Below the pieces are notes generated by a model. It was given only the letters and a program-made list of their open reading frames with translations, made no database searches and was not told the origin of the DNA. A stretch of 64,000 nt of DNA from Dryococelus australis. Its lineage: Eukaryota; Arthropoda; Insecta; Phasmatodea; Phasmatidae. The position numbers were made by a program, and so were the translations under genes. Positions 24,959 through 38,514 of the stretch are shown piece by piece. Numbering within the stretch: the stretch's first letter is position 1; each line of letters starts with the position of its first letter. Location: NCBI GenBank assembly GCA_029891345.1, contig CM057006.1:47249556-47313555 (forward strand), read 5' to 3'.

Positions 24959-27900
24959 GTGGTTCTTAGACTGGACCATCGAGGAGTAAAAGGTTATGTG
25001 GATGGGATTTAATATTACTACCATAGTTGTCCGAGGGTGATAGTGTTCTTAGCAGAGAGTACAAATACAGTTGGGTCGTGTGGCCTACTGCTTACATGCG
25101 GCCTCTTCGATGTTCGGCAGTTTACTTGTGGCCCCCTCGCCGTCCGATGTCTCATTGTAGAATTTGAAGAAGTTGTGAAATTTATCCCGTGATATATCCA
25201 AAATGCCTGGTCTAGTGAGAGTTATTAGATATACTTCCATACACTCGTACTCACTCCCATTCTATTATAGGCTGCCTTACACATTAAGAAAAATACATGT
25301 TACGATTTAAACGTCCATGAAGTGGCCGGTGAAATAAATAACAACCAGTCAGTTCATGTGATTTGCTTATTTATTAAATTTACCTTCAAAGAAGCACTTA
25401 TGCAATTGCCCCATTAAAGCAGGGTGCTCGCTATAGCTGCGAAAAGGCGGCAAAGTTCCTACATGAAAATTGCATCAATTACGCCCATGACATATGAAAG
25501 ATGGATTGGGCTGTGGGATGGCTCACTCCCCTGGCTAAAGCAAACAAACGGTTCCAGAAAAATTACATTTAAAACTATTGAAGTCTGTATGAATGGTAAA
25601 AACGGAACAAACAGTGAAGTGCCTGGGGAGTTAATGCGATGCATGTCGTAGCTCTACTACTCAACATGGCGGCAGGCTGCCTGCTGTCTTGCCCAACTCC
25701 AGCCACCATGTCACATGATCAATAAATTTCTTTAACACAATATTTAAATGAGATATAGTGAATGAACATGGCCCTAGATGAATATTATACGCATAAAACA
25801 TAACACCATAAAGTACAATTGAATATTAAGAGAAAAAATAATATATATGTAAATTGACTTGTTAATGACGTTCACGTATCCCTTGTTCCTGTTTGTTTCA
25901 TCGCCGACGCATCAACAACACACCAACTCTCGACCTATCAACATTAGGGTGCGGTCTCGATCAGTACATGTCGACAGGAATGGCGTTTACACTTTTCTTG
26001 CCGCTCTGTAACTCATGGCCGCAGGTCATAATTTTTAACATTCATCACAAGAGGTAACTCTCATGATGAGTGGATATGTGGCCTAAACAAGTGTGTCCCG
26101 TGAAGTCACGATCGTTATACGTAACAGCCATTGGAGGGAACACTGGGATAAGCGGGGCTGCTTATTCCCACAGCTTTCCGATGTGCGCGATGTCAACGGG
26201 CCCCATGGTTGAATCCGGAGTGCGACGTGGCTCGAAGTAGTGCCAAAAAACTGGTAATCACATTCCTGCAGGAAGTGTAAAGTGGCGTCGGCTCCCTAGC
26301 CACATTAATTAATAGAAGCATTTTTAGCCATTTTTAGCGGCGATTACACCACAATTAACTAGGGAAACCACCCGCTCCAGCACAGAGAGTAGGTAATATA
26401 CCATAGAAGACCCTCCGCCCCTAGTTACGAAATCCGTGTGTCGTCACATCCATACGAATTACTGTAGTTATAACCATTACAACACACACCGATGTTAATA
26501 TGTTAATTATAATAGTGTATATGTGATCATCTATCGAGAATCAGCCACCTGAGGCATCATTTCTTTTAATATCACCCTTCAAGTGCGGTGACATACTCGT
26601 GATGTCACATTCTTAGCCATATCTGGGGCTCTGGTGTTCATGAGTATGTCACCATGTTTTAGTACAGTAATCGTAATTGTGAACAATGTCAATTTCATTA
26701 TTCATGTTAATTATTAAGTTCGGTTTTTTCATGTTTTCCTTTTGGTGCCGGATTCGCCGGACATGTGGCGAAGCCGACATCATTTTGTCAGTCAGACTTC
26801 TGCACTCCAGACATCCGGCAGGGCAGACAGTAAGCTCCACGTACCCCCCTCAGTACCCCCCTAGGCTGCATTTTCTTTCATCGCAATAGCTAATGTAACT
26901 CAGAATATTTAAGTACATTTATTTAGCAGAGATGAGGTGCTCCAGAATCCTGAAGTAGCATACCAGGACTTCATGTGCGTGACACATTTTTACGTAACTC
27001 TGACTTACGGCCTAAGCCTTATTTTCCACAGTAGTGACCACCAGCAGGTCCAGGGTGCCTGGTTCACTTAACTGCATTTTCATGTGCAGCAACATTTCAT
27101 TGTACCTTTGAGGTAATAAAACAGTCTTAACATAATTAGATGTGCTTTATTGTATTGACTTTCCTTAGTTCATCGGGTTCTGCGCCCTCATAGCAGTATC
27201 AACTTTACAGTGGTTTTCAGTGTATGTTTTATATTTACGGGGCCTGCCTCCCTCAAGCAGAGAAATTCAGTTATAATATATATGGGCGTGCGAAGTGGCT
27301 GACAGCTTTGGCCCAAAGGAAATATTTTTTATTCAACATAAATTAACTGACAGTTAAATTAGCTCTCCTTCATTTTGACAGTGTATCCAGAGTCGCAGCA
27401 GGCCGTCGGCCATATGACCCAATTCAACATCGTTTACTCTACTGAACATGGCGCCGGACCCATCACGAGTTCCTGCTTTCCACCTGCTCCCACCAGGCAG
27501 GATAGGAACACGTCCCAGCACCTCTTGAGGCACAAAGCATCAAAATGTAACTCAAACTTACCATGTAAGGCAATCTAACCTCACTCTGGTGCCTTAAGTT
27601 TTTTTTGTGCACGGCCCTGCTTGTGCCAGGATTCGCTTGCATCCATGTACATAATAATTATTTATTATACATGATATAATCAAAATATTCTACATCACAA
27701 ATTTCACATAAATAGTGGCACTATAAATATTAAGCTGCTTTTTGGCACGTGGTCAATACATTACATCACAGGGGTTCATGGTTTGCAATCAACGTAACAT
27801 AAATACTGGCTCTGTCCAGTATTGTACTGTTCCGGTACTGTTAAGTTTGCAATAAAGTAAAAGAGACACAAGTTAGTATTGTTAATAAAACAACTCGGAA

Positions 27901-29799
27901 AAATCTGAAATGAATATTTCACGTATGTTGTGTCTTACACGTGTCTGCGCGGTTTGCTTACATCTGTGCCAGTTGTGCACATCAACATACTTTACACAAA
28001 TAAATTTACAACAATCATGAAACACTATTAAAACACTTAAATAATAATAAAAACACATAATGCTGAATCATAGGGGCGATATTCAGATTGACACACAATA
28101 ACATGTGTTCCGTGTACGTCGCACTGCTGCACACGGTGCGGCATGTCCGAGACTACGTGGTCACATGATGTAAACTATAATATTAAACTTGAAAAATGGC
28201 CAAGAAAACTTACATAAATTTACTTCTACACTTTTTAGTGCTGAAAGAAACGATAAAAACAAAACACAACACAATATGGCCATGACAGAAACAAGAATAC
28301 AAAGCACTAAGTCCATCTAAACAGCATGCCTTATTAGATTCACACTGGATTGTGTACACATCGCACTGGCTGTGCTCACGTGTAGACGGTGGCGTTGTGA
28401 TGGCTTGGCAGGTTTATCTCCTGAAGTGGTGAACAGTCTTCGGGCTGGAAATGTGGCATACATCAATCTTATAAATGCTTGGATTGTGTTTTTGATCTTA
28501 TTTTCGTTAAAGAAGAGACAAGATATTGTGTATTATAAGTGTTAATACGATCTGTGACTGTGTTCGAAGTGTAACCAGCCAAATTTTGAGTTTACTTCTT
28601 TTTTTGTTTAGAAGATATACTATCCTTAATGACTTTTTTCCTTCAGTTCATTACTATTTTCCATATGGCTGATATTCTCTCCTCAAATGCAATCAGTGCA
28701 GTGCTCAAGTGAATATTTAGCTTTACGTAGGTCTAATTAGTGCGTGTAGTTTATTTACATTCCCAGACTTCTAATGATATTCGTGTTGCATGTCGTTCCA
28801 TAAGCATTTTTATCACCAATTGTTGCCGCACCCTTCGACAGTTAATGAAATAAGATTTCACATATAAAAAAACCCCTCCAAAATCGGAAGCAAAAAATTT
28901 TTACCTCTTCAGTAAAAAATTATTTTTGGGACTGTTTTAATGTGATTTTCTTATGTGAAAAGTTGAAAGCCAGAAACACTCTCAGAAAACATCCTTTCTC
29001 CATTCTACCCATTTCAATTTGTTGTTGAAATCACTCTAATTTAGTTTTTTACACAATTTTACACTGTCAATATTCAACCTAGATGTATTTTTTACTATAT
29101 TACTAAGAACCTGTATTACAACCGCGACATGCACATCAGGTTAGAAGTTAACTACCAGCCCATGCAAAATAGTGTCTTATGGCATCTTGTTATTGCTTGC
29201 TAGAACTGTTTTCAAGGGGTTAAACAAACTATTACTTCCATTGCCAGACAATCATTTGTACCTTTATTTACGCTTTTAAATGGTGTCTCTATCATCAGTT
29301 AGTGGTGTTTTGCTTTTATACATGTTGATTTGGAGGATATATAAAATATGTATTGAAGTTTTTTCCAATTTTGAGTTTTATGTAGAATAGTTCTGCAAAA
29401 TGCAAGTGAACCCAGCAAAATTCGATAACGATGCAGAAGATTAGTTTGGGAAATTGTATTATTTTTAGTTGTGGAAATTGTATTTTGTAATGACAAATAA
29501 TTGGCAATAAAATACTTGCACTAGACCTAATGTCATTCTGAGGAATCGGATTCCTTGAAATTTGTGAAATAAAATATTTCCCCTTCCATTCTCAAAATAT
29601 AAAAAATATATTTAATTAAGTAACATAGGCACAAACTTCAATCTGGGATGGTAAGAAACCGAGTTTCATGCATTGTGATAAATTGTATGGAGATTAAGCT
29701 AACGGCGAGGGGAATGATATCACCAGCGACAGTAATAATTATGAAGGTTTTGGTCCATTGTTTCTATTTAATTAATTTTTGCAAAATAAGCATTAACAT
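24959..29799. other. Non-coding, no recognised feature
   Basis: Frames of 60-75 codons only, none recognisable. GC-richer patches at 25900-26300 and 27370-27560 could be old repeats. Confidence 0.45.
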
Positions 29800-32700
29800 A
29801 TAACTTTATATATATATATGTCTGAAACCTCGTTTCCCTACTAGTGAGGAGCATAATGCTGTTTCAGCTGGCGTCAAGAGGAAGGCTCGGCATGGCACGA
29901 AAGTTGCGGGTTAGACATTCAGAGGGAACATTTAGTGTGGCTGTATGACTCTAAACATTGAGAAGGCTAGAGGTCATGGTACCAGGACCTTCTAGATTTT
30001 GAATCAATTCAATGATGCGTCCTCGAGGATTTGTCATCACTGCTCTCTAGAGGCAGATTACACAGTTATTCAAACCACCGACCAGCACTCTCCGAAGTTC
30101 CGGATGTTGTTTCCCCGATAGACTTATCGCGGCACATGGCACGTGTTATGCGGTGGAAAGTTTGTTACCCTGCCTTCGCCTCTCCAGTTACCAGTGACGC
30201 CCTATGTTGCTGCACTTCGTACTCTCGAGCCGGAAAGGCCTGGGCAGGGGAGAGGGCTCGTGTAACACTGTTCTGTACTCAGACACAGGAGATGAGAGGC
30301 AGACAAAAATTAAGAAAGGAAGAGATATTACGTTAATGTAGCTAGAATATCTGATCGCATGAGACGCCTTGAAGTAGTAAACCCAGCGTGTCACGATCAA
30401 GAGGATTGCATACTTGAGATCATTTGTAACGATCACTGAGTTTACCTCGCATTATACAAGTACAAGTTCTTGTTAATAAAATATGAATGATGCCTGCTTT
30501 CTTGCGGACATAATTATATGAAATTTTTCCATACAAATATGTACCTGAGTAACCTGTATAACCGTGCCAGTCGAGCCAAAAATTTTAGGTCTTATTGGCG
30601 GCACATATATTTTTGATAAAATAAACAGCATATATGCCTTTGCAAGGAAATTTTTGTGTCGTGTGTTTGAGGACTTCAGGCGTTTTATAGTTTGTAAATT
30701 AGCTCCCTTCTGCCATTCCACTGGGTTAAGTAGTAGTTTGTAACGTGAGTCAGGGAACCAGTGCAGATGTTCATGGTGGCTGACCTCGTTATTGCTGTCC
30801 TCGGTAATCGGACAATGGAGACTCTAATCCATTTATTTTGAGAACATGACGAGGTAAGTTTCGTGAGTCGCATATGTGAAAACAATATTTCAGAACTAAA
30901 CACATTAGATTCCCGACGGTATTGATGCCGAACGAAGGTATATTTCAAATTCCTCAATTGAAATATAATAGGTACTTGTGCGTTGTATTAGAGGAATAAT
31001 ATTTCAAATATAGCGAATAATATGTCAGCCCGAGTGCGTATTTTAAAGTAGTTCTTAACGAGGGACACTGACAAATAATAAATTTACTGCAATTCGCTGG
31101 AGTTTTTTACAGAAAGATGTGTGCGGCTAATATTTTTTACTGTCTCTTTTTTTAAATTTCAAAAAGCATAGAGTTATGTCTATAGTTTCTCCTGCAAGTG
31201 TGGCTGTGTAGAACACAAGCGAAATTTCTCCATGGCATACCTATAAAAATAAGTTATAAATCAATTAATATTATGTAATACTCTAAAGATCTACGCTACC
31301 CAAACATATACATTTCCAGAATGTTTGAAACATCTCTCACTCGTCATCTTCTGAAATCCGAGAAATTTCGATCACCACAAAGCTACATGATGCACAAATA
31401 CAAACTCGGCAGTACCAGTTGTTTGTGAAGCCACAGTAATATCTTTGCTTGCTCTTCTGCAGCCTTCATGTGCATAAGAGTGCTGTGTGTACCTAAGCAA
31501 ATGGCGGCGAATATTTATGTACGAACTTGTGCCTCACAACTGTTTGTATCCATCGTTTACTTCCAAAAACTGTATCAAGTGCTGTGTGTACATACACCAT
31601 TACTTGCTGATACACAGTATTAATAACAAGCTTGCAGTTGTATAGTAAAACATAATTTTGTACGGAATATAAGAGGCAAATGGAACATGCCGACAACAGA
31701 ACCAGTAGGAGCGCCTTAGCGACGCGGGAGGTAGTGTTGTTGTGCATTGTCGGTATAACCCTAAATACTCTTGACACGAACCACGACAAAAGTTCTCTGG
31801 ACTTATCAGAAGTCTCCACCAAGTTGTACGAGAATGCTGAACTTTGATAGTGGCTCTTAAATTCCGGTAACTTCATAACTTTCAATTGGTTTCACTATAA
31901 CTGTACACTTTTAAGCCCGGTGTACAAGAGACATCACTGTATACTTCGTTCCATGGAAATTTCGTATGGAATTATAATTAAGTAACCACCGTTATCATGT
32001 CACGAAAGAATAAAATAACCTCATAATATTGTTTAAAAAAAGTTCTTAAACAGTTTTAAAATGTGTATTTAGGCAATTTAAATAGTAGTACTAACCTACA
32101 GTTCAAAATTAATGTTTTCTACAGTCCTCTTGTTAAACGAGCATTTCTCTGTTGGGTCATAAGAATTGGCAATAGCACAACTTGCATGTTTACTGTATCC
32201 TGCCTACAGTTCCGAGTGCACACTACTGAAGTTGCTAGTTGTAAACCGAGCATATTGTACTTGCTCTCTGCCTGACGAGCTGTGAGAGCGATCACAGGAA
32301 TTCCTGTGTCGCAGTGACAGCTCGGGTCTCCTAACAACGTGGACGCGACTCTGGCGTGTTGTTCGTGAGTGTCCTGTACCTGTGGTTTGTCCTGGAGAGA
32401 CCTTCCAGCCAGTGCGTGAAATGATATTAATATCTTACTTACCTTATGTAGACCCATCACAACACACGTGCAAAAGTTTTTGGAATGATCACAGTTTTTC
32501 TTCAACCCTGCACTGTGACACTGAGACCCTGGCTTCAATCTGTAACTTTAAAGTCTTTAGCGAAGAAATAAAATATTTGCTAACTGGAAAATTAACAGCA
32601 TATGCTTTCAGACAGCCCGTCTAGTTATTTGTATATCTGCACAGACATACGCTTGACACTTGCAATTCTTTATATGTTAGTATTCACCCATCAAGCACAA

Positions 32701-34819
32701 TTATTGCTGATTCTGATTTAGATTACATGCTCATTTCAGTCCTTTTACTTCAGTTAACCACAGATCATATGTCCATTCTGCAGGAGTGATTACAGTGTGC
32801 GAAGATATAACTGCGTTTCTACATTCCGACACTCAATTTGCTATACCTGGTGACTTACGGACAACAGGGGACAGTTGTACAACCCCTTGTTGTACGACTT
32901 GGGGATACGACTGTACCTGTATTCTTGGACTGTGTTGCTGCTACTGTCTAGTGCTTGGCAGCAGATGCCATCACACTGTGTCGTAGTAACTGGCGATCAC
33001 GACGATACATCGCAATCATTTTACCCTGAATTCAGAATGAGGGTTGTACAAGATTTCATTTGAACACCTCTTTCCAACTCCTTCCATTTAGTTGTTTCTT
33101 CTCTTCAGATTGATAATATTTACTGCTTCAGCGACACTGTAAGCTTGTTGCTGAGTATGTATTATAATAATTAATATACTTCTGAACGCACTACAAAATT
33201 AACTTCCTTTATGGTAATTTGTACGAATAAAATTTAACAAAATGTCCAGAACTAGTGTGTAAACATCTGAATATAAAACATATGGCTATAGTTTTAAAAA
33301 TGTTCATCCGCATTTCTGTATCTATGCTTTATTTGTCTTGCTGCTAATCTTAAAACTATGCAGGGTTGCTGCATTACATTTATGACAAATGTTGGTTTTA
33401 AATAAAATTTTACTTATTTTTATATGTAGTAAATTAAGTATACAGATATGTATAGCCTATATCACTAACAATTATCAATTTACATAAACTTTTATTTAAT
33501 ATAATGGTTAAACATTCACGAGTTGCTTGTACTTGCGTATTAATTAAATTTTACAGTGGAATTGGCATGCAAATAGTTATTAAGTAACCTTCTATTTGTA
33601 AGCAACATATATTTATCGAGGTTTTAAAACTCATTAATCATTGTCGTACTACATACATAAATACTGGGTTTAAATTCTGGAAATGTATTTCAGGACAAAG
33701 ATAATGCAGACATCAATGGTAAGATTATCTGCATTTTTTTTTCTGTTAGTTAAAATATTGGGTATGGAAACTTTGATAATGTTGACGAGACAAACTGTAC
33801 GCCCATGTGAGTTAGGTTATGAGCATAGATAGTGTCGTTGCTACAGCACAGCCGCTGTCACCCAAGTACAGCCTGACAGGCAAGCAGCACCGTGAACAGT
33901 GATTCACACCCATTTAACACTTATGATGGTTATGCCTTCAGTATCCACTTATCCCACTGTCTATCCTCCCACAACTACTCCACACTTAACTCCATCATGA
34001 GTACATCGCAAACACTTCAAAATATTTTGTATTATATCATTATAGCTAATGTGACAACGGTTAGTGCATAGAAACTTAAACAAAATTCAATATTTTATAT
34101 TATTTAAAATAAGATATTAAGATTTCTTTTATTTCATTTTTATTTTATTCTTCGCCATTATAAAACATATTTTTTACAATCTTGCATAAAAATATGCTTT
34201 TCGCAACTTTTAATAAACAAATTCGTAGACAAAGAACATTTTTACAAATTAAAAACATATATTTATATACATGTTACAAAAAAATATAAAATTCAATTGT
34301 TTTTCAACACAGTAGCATTCAATGTAAAAACAATATTCATAATAAGATATCAAAACATTCAACAACTATTCCAAATTAACATCAAATATAAGTTCTGTTG
34401 CTGTACTGTACTGTATGTTTTCAGTGGCAAGAAAGAGGCAATTTTCGGAGGCTGGGCACGAAAGTGTTACAGTAGAGTGCAGAGAAAGTTTGTCCATTCT
34501 TGTGCTATTTGTCCCTTATGCGAAAGCAATTCTCACACTTCGCCCACAAATATTTAAAAAAAATACTTCAGGACAAATCAGACAGGTTTCACGACAAAAT
34601 ATAACGCAAATTTAGGAATGCTTCCATTATAAAATAAGAGTTAAATTCATTTGTAAATATTAAAAAAATCCCATTAATACACATCGACTAACGTTTGTAC
34701 AAAAATGCGACACCAAGAAGAACACATGTGACTGAAATAAACTTTATACCACAGATTAGGTACATGACAAAACACATTGAATGGGATTACAGAAGTATAC
34801 ATGAACTCTGTAATATAGA
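29800..34819. other. Non-coding, no recognised feature
   Basis: Starts with a short TA microsatellite near 29806-29818. Frames at 30031-30336 plus, 31493-31885 minus and 32119-32538 minus have no recognised domain, and there is no codon or splice evidence to promote them. The region is strongly AT-rich from 33060 to 34700. Confidence 0.45.
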
Positions 34820-35424
34820 ATTCAGTTTGGTCTGAAGCCTCCATGTGAAGCAATCAGTTCCCCTAAGCATCGGGGCATGGAATCAAAGAGGACCTGGAAA
34901 TATTCCTGAGGAATCTTCCTCCATGCTGTCGGTGTGGCCATCACTGTAGGACAGATTGAAGAGAAACTCGTCTGAAAACACTTACATTTTGCTATTCAGC
35001 ACGTCAATCACAGCGTTCACGTGCCGATTGAAGTCTGGGGCGTTTGTGGTTTCTCGACAATGAAAGCCGACGCAATGGCATACTCGCTATCAGTCCAGCC
35101 CGCAGCAGATTGCGTGGAATCTATTGCAGTGCTCCAGTGTCGAGTCCAAACTGTGGATGAGGCTGTACGGTCCATCACGGCCATTCGGGCAATATGGCAG
35201 TCATCCCGTGCTGTAGTTACATTGCGTATTCCAGTACCCACTCGCCGCTGCGTGCCACCCTCTTCAATCCACTGCTTCCACACACACAACACCGTCGTAG
35301 CAGCAAGCCCTGTACCAGCCTCAATGTCACGATATGACAGGCCGGTTTTCCGAATACCAACAATTTTGCCCCATGCGAACTCGCAGACATATTGATATGG
35401 CGCCCTTTGACATCGACGAGGCAT
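34820..35424 (-). pseudogene. Tc1-like transposase with internal deletion
   Basis: The minus-strand frame 35424-35017 encodes the N-terminal paired-type helix-turn-helix region of a Tc1-family transposase: GKIVGIRKTGLSYRDIEAG, then VWKQWIEEGGTQRRVGTG, RNVTTARDD and MAVMDRTASS. Downstream, near 34980-34945, SDEFLFNLSYSDG matches the region around the first catalytic Asp. The sequence then jumps to the far C-terminus (WRKIPQEYFQVLFDSMPR, near 34920). The core carrying the other catalytic residues is therefore missing, and frames shift. Such transposases cut and paste their DNA at TA sites. Terminal inverted repeats were not identified. Confidence 0.88.
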
Positions 35425-36659
35425 ACTGGCATTGTTTTCACTTCGTTTTACAGCTCTCCACTAACTGAGACTAGCATAACAGTGACTTTTCCCGTCACAC
35501 ACGAGAAAGCGCTGCTGGTCTTACGTCTACGCCATCTCTCTGCAATCATTATCACTTTGCTAGTACACTGCTCTACACATCCTCTAAGTTTGGATTCATT
35601 CGGGCCATTCTTTCCGGGTGTTGAAATATTCACAAATAATACGGAAGTTTTCAATACAAATGTTATATTAAGAAATTCGTCAGCATTTATTGCCAGAATA
35701 ACTTGGAATGTATTTTTTAGCCAATGGTAGTGACATATCTGCAATGAAAATCGTTTGAAAGTGGAATAAGTAGCACTGTATTCCTAAAAGTATTCAAAAA
35801 TTAAATATTAAGTTAGAAAAGATAAAATAAAAATTGTTCTAACGATGATTCATACCAATAATAAAGCTTGTTAATTTTTTCAATATTTTCCAATCCAACC
35901 CATCATGGTCTTTACTAACAAGGAATGTTACAAATGTTTTAAAATGCGGAATGTATATGTGACTAGAACTATGTAATACCATTGAAAGGGCCACGAACAT
36001 AATTTTTACAAATTTTATGTGGCATTTCTATCGCAACGGAACAATCAACAGCTCTATTTGTATCGGATGGAGAGATCTCTCTTGAATTTCAGAAATGAAT
36101 CAGCTATTCCCATGTTAGATGTATTGTGATCGTGTAGCATTCGTTACCTTACAAAGAGTATCAGCATTTAATTTTAATCTTCATCTTAAACTGGAATTTT
36201 GAAACAACGAATGGAATATATTATGCTTCAAGAAGACATTTTGGGCACATGGTTTACGAAAAGCAACAAGTAACGATCATACCTTCAACCCCTGCAGAAA
36301 GTGGTCCTGCCTTTTAAGAATATGCCAACTGATTGCATTGGTAAGTACCCTTTCACATTACAGCATGTAAATGTCGTTGAGTATACAAGATGTTCGGAAA
36401 CTACCGGTAGCAATTCAAACCATATCATCTGTGGTTTTTAATATGTTTAAATTGAATTTGAATTTCGGCAAACGACACCGGGTGTCCGCATTCATATGAA
36501 CCTGCGGACACAACAAGTTGTTTTAAACAAGAAGGCGAACTAATCTACGGCAGTGCTGCAGGTGGCACTCGGCGCCGCCTGTCGGTCGAATTGGTTACCA
36601 CTGTCCCACTGACAGGCGTCACTGCAGTGGCAGGTGAACATGCGTTTTATCATGGTGGC
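35425..36659. other. Non-coding; possible 5' region of the Gypsy element
   Basis: No gene supported. GC content rises from about 36540 (the GGCACTCGGCGCC area), just before Gag. An LTR or primer-binding site would be expected near here, but I could not delimit either. Confidence 0.35.
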
Positions 36660-37900
36660 CTACATACAGGTGCTAGTAAACTAGTAGATAGTAAAAAGAC
36701 AGTGTGAATATAAAAGTAGATAGAAAAATGGACAGTATAACGAAAATGTTGATAGAAAAAAATAGACTGTGTTAGCGAGGTAGTCGAAAAACTGGATAAC
36801 AAATTAGACAGTGTGAATGAGAATGTGGACAGAAAAATAGAAAGTGTAATTGAGTTAGTGAACAATACAATATACTGTGTGTTGACACGAAAATTGACGG
36901 TGTAAGCGATAGGGTAGACAGTGTTGAGCAGAAAGTAAAATAGAAGGAGAACGCCTTCAAGAAATAAGGGCAAGAATTCTTACAGCAACAGGGAAGATGA
37001 CATGCAGGGCCAGAAGAGAGCCGAGATTGGTCAACACCGAGCCAACAAGTACGGGCAGCTAGGAGAAGGTACTGATCGCCGCCAATACAGCCATCTCAGG
37101 AGAAACCCAGCCATTTTACAGTGTGGGTATGCATCAGCCCGAAGTGGCTAAAGGCGGCATTACAATAAAGCCCACCCTCTATGATGGACAGACACTTTGG
37201 TGCGAATACCGGCACCAGTTCGTGATTGTTGCTACCCTGAATGGATGGGCGGTAGAGAAGCGGGTGTACTACCTGGCGGCTGTATTGATTGGACCAGCAT
37301 TGAGCATACTGCAGTTGCTGCCAGAACGACATTGCCTAGAATACACCACATTGGAGTAGGCTTTGGAACTGCGAATCAGCGACCGATACCTGCGACACAC
37401 TAACCATGCCCAACTGCGAAGCTGCATCCAGTGACCAGGGGAACTACTGCAGAAGCTGTAGTACGACATCATGTGGCTGACACATCTGTATCTAGAGGGG
37501 TGCTCCGAGGAGGCACGAGACATCATTGCAGTCGACTTTATGTGAATGCTATTACCAATGCGGATGTGCGCCGATTTATACGCCTGGTATTACCACACAA
37601 CATGCAGAATGCCCTGGCCCGACTATTGCATGTAGAATCGACGAAGCAGGAGCCGACATTCCGGCATGCAGTGCAGGCAGTTACTCCTAGCAATGACGAC
37701 AATGGAGATAGTGTCCTGGACGTCTTGAGAAAGTCAGAGACTACAATGAAAGACATTGCTGCCAGAGTCTGTGCTAGGAAACCCAGTTTTCATCCCCTTA
37801 AGCATCGGAAATGTTGGGAGTGTGGCCAGATAGGGCACTAGAGAATCCAGTACCCACAAATCTGCAGGAACCGGCAGCCAGACTTGAGTATGACCGAGAG
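36660..37900 (+). pseudogene. Gypsy-type LTR retrotransposon Gag
   Basis: Frames across 36660-36960 give a repeating coiled-coil pattern (EKLDNKLDSVNENVDRKIES, then DGVSDRVDSVEQKV), as at the N-terminus of many arthropod Gypsy Gags. The capsid domain follows at 37123-37359 (YDGQTLWCEYRHQF, NGWAVEKRVYYLA), and continues in another frame (37431-37841) to a zinc knuckle, KCWECGQIGH, at about 37809-37838. The knuckle's fourth position is Tyr (TAC at about 37851) instead of Cys, after an in-frame stop. Gag packages element RNA into virus-like particles. Several frameshifts and stops make it non-functional, and no reverse transcriptase or integrase follows on this strand. Confidence 0.85.
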
Positions 37901-38514
37901 CTTGTTAATAAGACACTAGCCGGCGGTAAAGGAACTTTTGAGTTATGTTGAGGCTGCAACACTTTTCCCTCGTCGATGGAGGCGCCCAGAATGCTGGAAT
38001 TGCTCTAAAAGAAGGTACACTTACGAGCATGTTGTCCAGGGGTGCCAACTGAAACTTGTCATCGAGTAAGCGGTCAAGGGACAGCTGCACGAACTATTGG
38101 AACTGACAGCCGCAGTAATACTTATCAAAACCACGGGCCCATCGAAACAACTGGTAACATCCTATCTGAGGGAACAAAGAAACATCGCCATATGGTGCTA
38201 CGAATAACAAGGATACTGGAGTCGGGCCACATAAGAAGTCACCCAGCAGTTAATGTAGGCGAGGAAATGAGCGAAGTCCAGTTTTCAGATGGAGCTGCAC
38301 ATATGTGTCTTCAGGAGATGGAAGACAGCCAGGGGGCAGTGTACGAACATATCCCAGTGTCTATTGACATTAAGAGGAACGCTCGATGTTGTCCGAGTGT
38401 TGCAGGCGATGCTTTCAAGGAAGGATGGCTAGTGTGGCTGCATGGGGAATACATCTCAATGCCAAGGATGTTAGGAAGGCCCTTACCAAATTTTGAAACA
38501 AATCTTTCTTGCTA
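37901..38514 (+). other. Unassigned stretch downstream of Gag, ORF 38042-38515
   Basis: A 157-codon plus-strand frame lies where a Gypsy protease or pol start would be expected. I see no D-T/S-G protease motif. It ends at the junction with the opposite-strand LINE. It may be Gypsy sequence in a shifted frame; the function is unknown. Confidence 0.3.
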
